Shown piece after piece: positions 59,150-64,000 of a DNA stretch of 64,000 nt. The notes under the pieces were generated by a model, which was given only the letters and a program-made list of their open reading frames with translations, ran no database searches and was not told the origin of the DNA. This DNA is from an uncultured Bacteroidia bacterium (GTDB taxonomy: Bacteria; Bacteroidota; Bacteroidia; Bacteroidales; F082), in contig CADCIH010000001.1 of NCBI GenBank assembly GCA_902801465.1, positions 1-64,000 of the forward strand, given 5' to 3'. Both the position numbers and the translations under genes were made by a program. The first letter of the stretch is position 1, and every line of letters starts with the position of its first letter.

Positions 59150-60289
59150 TTAAAAGATTTCTCCGTCCCAAAGCATTTTAAAAAAGTCTGTCACATAAAG
59201 GAGCTCTATGTCATCGGAGATCCGAGTGATGGGGTCAAGAGAAACAAGAATCAAGCGTGCGTCAGGATGCTCTTCCTTGAAGGCTTTCAATCCCGATTTG
59301 TGTTTGGTTTTCACTTCCTCGCACGATTTGATTTCGACAGCCACTTTCGCGTCACCAATGATAATGTCCACCTCTATATGGGTATAAGTGTGCCAATAGG
59401 AGATGATTTCCCTGGAGCGGCTGTAACCTTTATATGCAATAATTTCCTGAATCACATAATGTTCAAAGGCGTGTCCATAATCGGCAGTTCCCCTTTTCAG
59501 GGAGTTACGGCCCAATAAATAATTCGTCAGTCCCACATCGAAATAATAAAATCGAGGTGCTTGTACCAGCCGACGTTTGATCACTTTCCTGTATGCAGGA
59601 ATCTCATAGCCGATAAGGGTGTCTTTCAGGATCTGGAAATAGGCCTTCACGGTTTTAGCGGCAATGCCGCAGTCGGATGCGATGTTTTCATAGTTGATCA
59701 TCTCTCCGTCGGAGATAGCAGCCACTTCCATGAAGCGGCTGAAAACATCGATATCCTGTACCAAAGCCTCTTCTTGGATTTCTTCTTTCAGATAGACATC
59801 GACATAGCCTTCTATTCGGTCGGTGGCATCGGCGACCATATAATGACGCGGAATCATCCCATTCTGCACTGCACGGTCAATCTCGAAGTCATCGACCTCG
59901 GGCCATACCAAGGGGAACAAGGTTCTGGGTTCGGCTCTTCCTCCCAAGGTGTTGGCACCGCTTCGTTTCAGTTTACGGGCACTTGAGCCACTAAGAATAA
60001 AGAAAAGACCTTTGTTTACCATCAGCCAATGGACTTCGTCAAGCAAGTCGGGCACTTTCTGTATCTCATCCACGACGACCAGTGTGCCAGCTGGCTTTGA
60101 AGCAAGTGCCTCGCGGAAAGTCTCCGGGTTGCGTTTCAACCGCCTTCTGACATTGGATTTCAACAAATCATAGTAAATAGCGTGGGGGAAGCGTTCTTTA
60201 AGCAGTGTGGATTTTCCCACCTGACGGGCACCGAAAAGGAACATACCCTCGTCCAACTGTTCTTCGATATTGAATACTCTGTGATACAT
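59150..60289 (-). CDS. AAA ATPase with DUF4143 domain
   Basis: Protein of 379 residues. The P-loop is FLFGARQVGKSTLL and Walker B LVVVDEIQKVPDLLDEVHWL, followed by the sensor FILSGSSARKLKR. The C-terminal DUF4143 domain has YYFDVGLTNYLLG and the nuclease-like EVDIIIG...VAVEIKSCEEV, a PD-(D/E)xK-like pattern. Such ATPases are frequent and highly mobile in gut Bacteroidales, with unknown roles. It stands alone, opposite in direction to both neighbours. Confidence 0.9.
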   Translation of the reverse strand: MYHRVFNIEEQLDEGMFLFGARQVGKSTLLKERFPHAIYYDLLKSNVRRRLKRNPETFREALASKPAGTLVVVDEIQKVPDLLDEVHWLMVNKGLFFILSGSSARKLKRSGANTLGGRAEPRTLFPLVWPEVDDFEIDRAVQNGMIPRHYMVADATDRIEGYVDVYLKEEIQEEALVQDIDVFSRFMEVAAISDGEMINYENIASDCGIAAKTVKAYFQILKDTLIGYEIPAYRKVIKRRLVQAPRFYYFDVGLTNYLLGRNSLKRGTADYGHAFEHYVIQEIIAYKGYSRSREIISYWHTYTHIEVDIIIGDAKVAVEIKSCEEVKTKHKSGLKAFKEEHPDARLILVSLDPITRISDDIELLYVTDFFKMLWDGEIF

Positions 60290-60641
60290 ATTTTTATTTA
60301 AAATCAGGATTAAGAAGTCGGATTTTCAATGAAAATCGGAATAGCGATGCAAAAATAATCATGTTTTCTATATTCCGCAAATGTTTTATTGTTTTTTTCT
60401 TTTTGACATAGTTCAACGACACCCCAGACAACGACGACGACTTCGCGTGACAATGAGAACAGCCTGAAATACGGTATCCACAGCTGCATCTTCCAGCAAG
60501 TAGTGACACTTGACTGCCTGTTTGAACAATAAAGATGGGTCCTCGGAGTGACCAGGAGAACGTTTTTTGTGGGTATTTTTCATTAAAAATGAGGCAATGT
60601 TGGGGATTTTGGTTATTTTTGCCCTTATTTATTAAAACATC
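60290..60641. other. 352-bp intergenic region, possible gene remnant
   Basis: Mostly AT-rich. At about 60414-60532 (plus) short open stretches in two frames read FNDTPDNDDDFA-stop and then DNENSLKYGIHSCIFQQ...LFEQ-stop, which look like the decayed end of a coding sequence; nothing recognisable was found. TATTTTTG at 60614-60621 is the likely -7 box for the next gene, 20 bp before its ATG. Confidence 0.35.
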
Positions 60642-63600
60642 ATGTCCGAACCCTTCAAGTCACAAGCTCTAGAGGCCAACCTCGAGCAAACACGATACAA
60701 AAACATTTTCATCCCTGAAGAACATCAACAATTTATTTCCCTGTCAGCCAAATACTTCGGCATCAACAAACGCGCCAAGGAATGTATCACTGAATACCAT
60801 CATCCACTCTCAAACCACACCTTCGTCACCGAGGAACTCCGCAAGATGCTGATGGACGACCTTTGGTTTTATACCCGCGAGGATGTCCCTGCCGATGCCC
60901 TGCTCATCCCTATTGAGATGATGCACAGCCTGCTGAAGCCCGAAGTGCCTAAGAAATTGAGGCTGAGCATTGTAAATACGTTGCTTGAGTTCGTAAAACT
61001 GATTTATGAGAAATACCCCAATCACCATCATCTGATCGATCAAGTGTTTGCGGATTTGAACGACAAGTTCGACACGAACCGCGATTGCTATATTTTGGCT
61101 TCGAAATATGCCATCAAGTATCTCGACAGACTCGCCTCCGATGAAAAATATCACGCCGAGGTGATGCATTTGGTGAAGACCATCTTGATGGAAAATTACC
61201 GTTTTTGGAGGGAGACCACCATGGTGGAAAACTGGCTCGACGAGAAGCAAAGCATTGTCACAGAGGAAGAAAGGACGACCTTGATTGCCACCATTGGTAA
61301 ACCTTATTTCGATCAGTTGAAAGCTGATGTTGAGACCAACACCTGGGAGAAACTCTCCGATATGCCAGTCTTTGACCAAATCGCCAGCCGCTTCACCAAG
61401 TCGGAAGAGACCTTCCCGCATTTCATCACCAAGTTCCATTATGTGTTTTACTTGCTCCACCTCCCAGGCATGGAGAGCCAGCGCGAACGCCTCATCTGGA
61501 ACATGAACCGGATGCTCCGCGACGCTGTCGACGAGATGTCGCAGGAACAAATCATGCCCTTTATCGACACTATCTTCGACCTCGCCCAAGAACTGCGAAA
61601 AGACTATATGTCGGCCGTGCTCGACTTCCAACTGACCCTCGGCCTCAAGATCATCGACATCGACCAGACCGAACAAAAAGAAATCGTCAACTACTTCGAG
61701 AAGAAACTCATTAACTTCGGCTTTGTCACCCCAGGCAAAGTTTTCGTCAACGAGGACTGGCAACTCTCTGTAGATGAGAATCATATCAAAAATATCCGGG
61801 TTTGGCTCGAGTTGATTGAACACTCTAAGTTCCCCATGGAGAAACTGCTCTCCTCCTTGATCGTAAACCTCAAACTGGGCGGCATCTTCCTCAGCGACAC
61901 CGATCTCTTCCAACGCGAGATCACCAAGATACTGAACTCCAATATTAGTCCCTATTATAAGAAGGTGAAGCAACTCACCCGCATCTTCCCGGTCTATTTC
62001 AATGAAATCGGCGCAGAAGGCGAGATCCGCAACGTGACCACCAACATGGACGAGATCTCGGGCCGCGAGGACAAATTGGTGCACTTCCTTCGCAAACAAG
62101 TGCATACCGAAAGCAATAATACACTCATAGGCCTCACTCTCAGTGTGTTCAAGTTCTGGAGCGACGGAGTCAAGGAAAACCTGCGTTCTATCCTTCCAAA
62201 CAACGTTTATGACAGCATCGACGTCAATAGCGAATGGTTCACCTATATCCATGACATCAGCGTTACCATGAGCGAGATCAGCTGTCTCGATCCCGAGGAC
62301 CTGCTTATGCTCTCTCGTGAAGACTTCGACAAACTCATCGTCCGCGCTGTCGAGAAACTTGAACTCGACCCGACCATCGGCAGCCGGGAGCATGCACGCC
62401 TCATGGATACCCGCGACCTCTATGCCTTCCTCCGTGAGAAATATTCGTTCGAAAGCGTCAACATCTTCAACTCGCTCCGAAGCTGCCCCTTCCTTGCGGA
62501 CAAGGATATCGATGAGTTTGAGAACGCCTACAAAAACAAAGAAATTGGGAAGTCGTTGAAGTTAATCTATATGTTTATGGAAAAACTAAAACAGATTATC
62601 TTCAATCCTGAAGAAAGCGAGGGCTGGGAAAACATATACCACAAACGCCATATCGCCATAGGTATCCCTTCGATGTACGGGACCTACCGTGAGAACAAGT
62701 TTGAGGCCATGGGATTGACCTTCCGTCTCGAGCGTGTCGCTACCCAGTTGATGGAACAGGTGGTGCAGGGCATCAACCTAGAATACATCTCCGCCCGTAC
62801 ACTCGAAGTGATATACGACATCCTCGAATACTTCCGCGAAGGCTTGGAACTCGATGGCATCACCAACCAAGGCCTTAACTCGAAACTCAAGATGCTCAAA
62901 TATGCTTTGACCTCACGAAGCTTCTCGTTCGACCAATACATCAACATCTTCCAGTTTATTTCGGAAGATGTCAAGCGTATCGTCATCAGTTACTTCCTGA
63001 AATCGTATGAGTATCCCTTGAAAGTCATCGTTCCCCAACTCTTTGACCCCGAAGGTAAGCTTGACGAGCGTGAGACCGCTGCCTTGATTAGCAAGAAATC
63101 AGAGGAGTTCCATCGTGACCTTCTGTCGGATGCTTTCCTGATGCAGCCTTTGGACAATTTCATCACTCGCATTTTGAAATCTTTGAGAGGCATGGCCGCC
63201 GACCTTGACGATAAACTCATTAGGGATATCATGTCGTACAACTCCGAGATGCTGATCAGCCCCTTCTGGGAGGCCACGCCCAAGATGGACAACCAAGTGT
63301 TTATCGGCAACAAGGCCTATCATCTGAAAAACCTTTATCTGAATGGCCTTCCCGTACCTCCGGGCTTCGTGATCACCACCGAGACCTTCCGCCGCAACGA
63401 GACCATCAACACCATTCCTGAGCTGCGTTCCGAGATCCACGGGATGATACGTAAGTACATCAACGGATTGGAGGAAATTACCAAACGGAAGTTCGGCGAC
63501 CCGTCGAATCCGCTGCTTCTTTCTGTCCGTTCCGGAACGGCCATCTCCATGCCGGGAGCAATGGATACCCTCTTGAATGTCGGCTTGAACGACGAGATTG

Positions 63601-64000
63601 CTGATGCGGTGGCTCAAGAACCCGGCAAGGGCTGGGCCATCTGGGACTCGTACCGACGCCTGCTTCAAAGTTGGGGCATGGCCAAGGGCATCGAGCGCGA
63701 TGTGTTCGACGATGAGATCAACGCCTATAAACAAAAGACAAACGTGGTCATGAAAGCCGACTTCACCGCGGAACAGATGCGTGAGATCGCCATGGCCTAC
63801 AAACGTATCCTCGACGAACACCAGGTGGTGTTTGAGCAGGATTCGTTCAAACAACTTATCGAGTGCGTCAACATGGTCATCGACTCCTGGAACAGCGAGC
63901 GGGCCCTGGCTTACCGCCGTCATCTCGGCATCTCCGAAAACTGGGGTACTGCCGTCATCGTGCAACAGATGATCTTCGGCAACCGCAGCGCCACCTCGGG
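60642..64000 (+). CDS. PPDK-type PEP/pyruvate-binding protein with very long N-terminal region (runs off the right edge)
   Basis: An open frame of at least 1119 residues. Residues 1 to about 880 are mostly helical, charged and without a family I recognise. Near residue 890 the PPDK nucleotide-binding domain begins: NKAYHLKNLYLNGLPVPPGFVITTE, then LLLSVRSGTAISMPGAMDTLLNVGLN at about 956-983, very close to the PPDK form VSMPGMMDTILNLGLN. Ordinary PPDK is about 900 residues in all, with this domain at the N-terminus. So this is a fused or extended dikinase-like protein; the phosphohistidine and PEP domains, if present, lie outside the window. No stop or frameshift was seen. Confidence 0.8.
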   Translation, partial: MSEPFKSQALEANLEQTRYKNIFIPEEHQQFISLSAKYFGINKRAKECITEYHHPLSNHTFVTEELRKMLMDDLWFYTREDVPADALLIPIEMMHSLLKPEVPKKLRLSIVNTLLEFVKLIYEKYPNHHHLIDQVFADLNDKFDTNRDCYILASKYAIKYLDRLASDEKYHAEVMHLVKTILMENYRFWRETTMVENWLDEKQSIVTEEERTTLIATIGKPYFDQLKADVETNTWEKLSDMPVFDQIASRFTKSEETFPHFITKFHYVFYLLHLPGMESQRERLIWNMNRMLRDAVDEMSQEQIMPFIDTIFDLAQELRKDYMSAVLDFQLTLGLKIIDIDQTEQKEIVNYFEKKLINFGFVTPGKVFVNEDWQLSVDENHIKNIRVWLELIEHSKFPMEKLLSSLIVNLKLGGIFLSDTDLFQREITKILNSNISPYYKKVKQLTRIFPVYFNEIGAEGEIRNVTTNMDEISGREDKLVHFLRKQVHTESNNTLIGLTLSVFKFWSDGVKENLRSILPNNVYDSIDVNSEWFTYIHDISVTMSEISCLDPEDLLMLSREDFDKLIVRAVEKLELDPTIGSREHARLMDTRDLYAFLREKYSFESVNIFNSLRSCPFLADKDIDEFENAYKNKEIGKSLKLIYMFMEKLKQIIFNPEESEGWENIYHKRHIAIGIPSMYGTYRENKFEAMGLTFRLERVATQLMEQVVQGINLEYISARTLEVIYDILEYFREGLELDGITNQGLNSKLKMLKYALTSRSFSFDQYINIFQFISEDVKRIVISYFLKSYEYPLKVIVPQLFDPEGKLDERETAALISKKSEEFHRDLLSDAFLMQPLDNFITRILKSLRGMAADLDDKLIRDIMSYNSEMLISPFWEATPKMDNQVFIGNKAYHLKNLYLNGLPVPPGFVITTETFRRNETINTIPELRSEIHGMIRKYINGLEEITKRKFGDPSNPLLLSVRSGTAISMPGAMDTLLNVGLNDEIADAVAQEPGKGWAIWDSYRRLLQSWGMAKGIERDVFDDEINAYKQKTNVVMKADFTAEQMREIAMAYKRILDEHQVVFEQDSFKQLIECVNMVIDSWNSERALAYRRHLGISENWGTAVIVQQMIFGNRSATS

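Noticed and set aside
60810-62393. 527-codon minus-strand frame opposite the PPDK-type gene
   Set aside because: It lies entirely antisense to a longer, motif-bearing frame, and its His/Val/Asp/Leu-rich composition is typical of antisense shadows.

Overview
The window is a gene-dense chromosomal segment from a member of the Bacteroidota, most likely the order Bacteroidales (genus not determinable by eye). The signs are: promoter boxes of the TAnnTTTG type, almost no Shine-Dalgarno sequences, a type B T9SS/gliding C-terminal domain, a TonB-receptor-type barrel protein, an SDR-type threonine dehydrogenase next to kbl, adjacent glycine-lipid acyltransferases, a DUF2723 protein, and a Bacteroidales-like division cluster. 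No insertion sequence, prophage or CRISPR array was seen.

Layout. 0-7.7 kb: 5' part of cysS (minus), kbl-tdh (threonine to glycine), a barrel receptor, a YitT membrane protein, a lipoprotein, and purN. 7.8-23.7 kb: a minus-strand division and cell-wall (dcw) cluster in the order mraZ, rsmH, ftsL, ftsI, murE, mraY, a MurD C-terminal fragment, ftsW, murC, ftsQ, ftsA, ftsZ, then a secreted protein coupled to ftsZ. A full murD and murG are missing from their usual places. Upstream of mraZ lie three perfectly phased MraZ boxes, and next to them a cluster of DnaA-box-like 9-mers. 23.9-35.7 kb: glycine-lipid acyltransferase pair, engB, a small YeaQ-type protein, mutS2, cutC, a GH2 beta-mannosidase lipoprotein, an ECF sigma/anti-sigma pair with a DUF2807 outer-membrane protein, and lgt. 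35.7-43.6 kb: a DUF2723 protein, tRNA-Gln(UUG), rimP-nusA-infB. 43.7-44.0 kb: a candidate small RNA with its own promoter and terminator. 44.0-51.7 kb (minus): a double transglutaminase-like lipoprotein, then an apparent operon rsh-fur-purA-ATP-grasp in which the RSH synthetase site looks dead. 51.8-64 kb: a T9SS-sorted surface protein, gapA, a membrane-anchored AraC regulator, two exported proteins behind a row of phased direct repeats, a DUF4143 ATPase, and the 5' part of a very long PPDK-type protein.

The most striking feature runs across the whole window: at least fifteen short elements built from tandem 7-bp units, often as two inverted arms. They sit between genes, form the 3' ends of genes, and in murE, the ftsZ-linked secreted gene and the T9SS protein they lie in frame inside the coding sequence. 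The second main result is the altered wall-synthesis gene set: an orphan MurD C-terminal domain, no murG, and a MurC shortened in its central domain.
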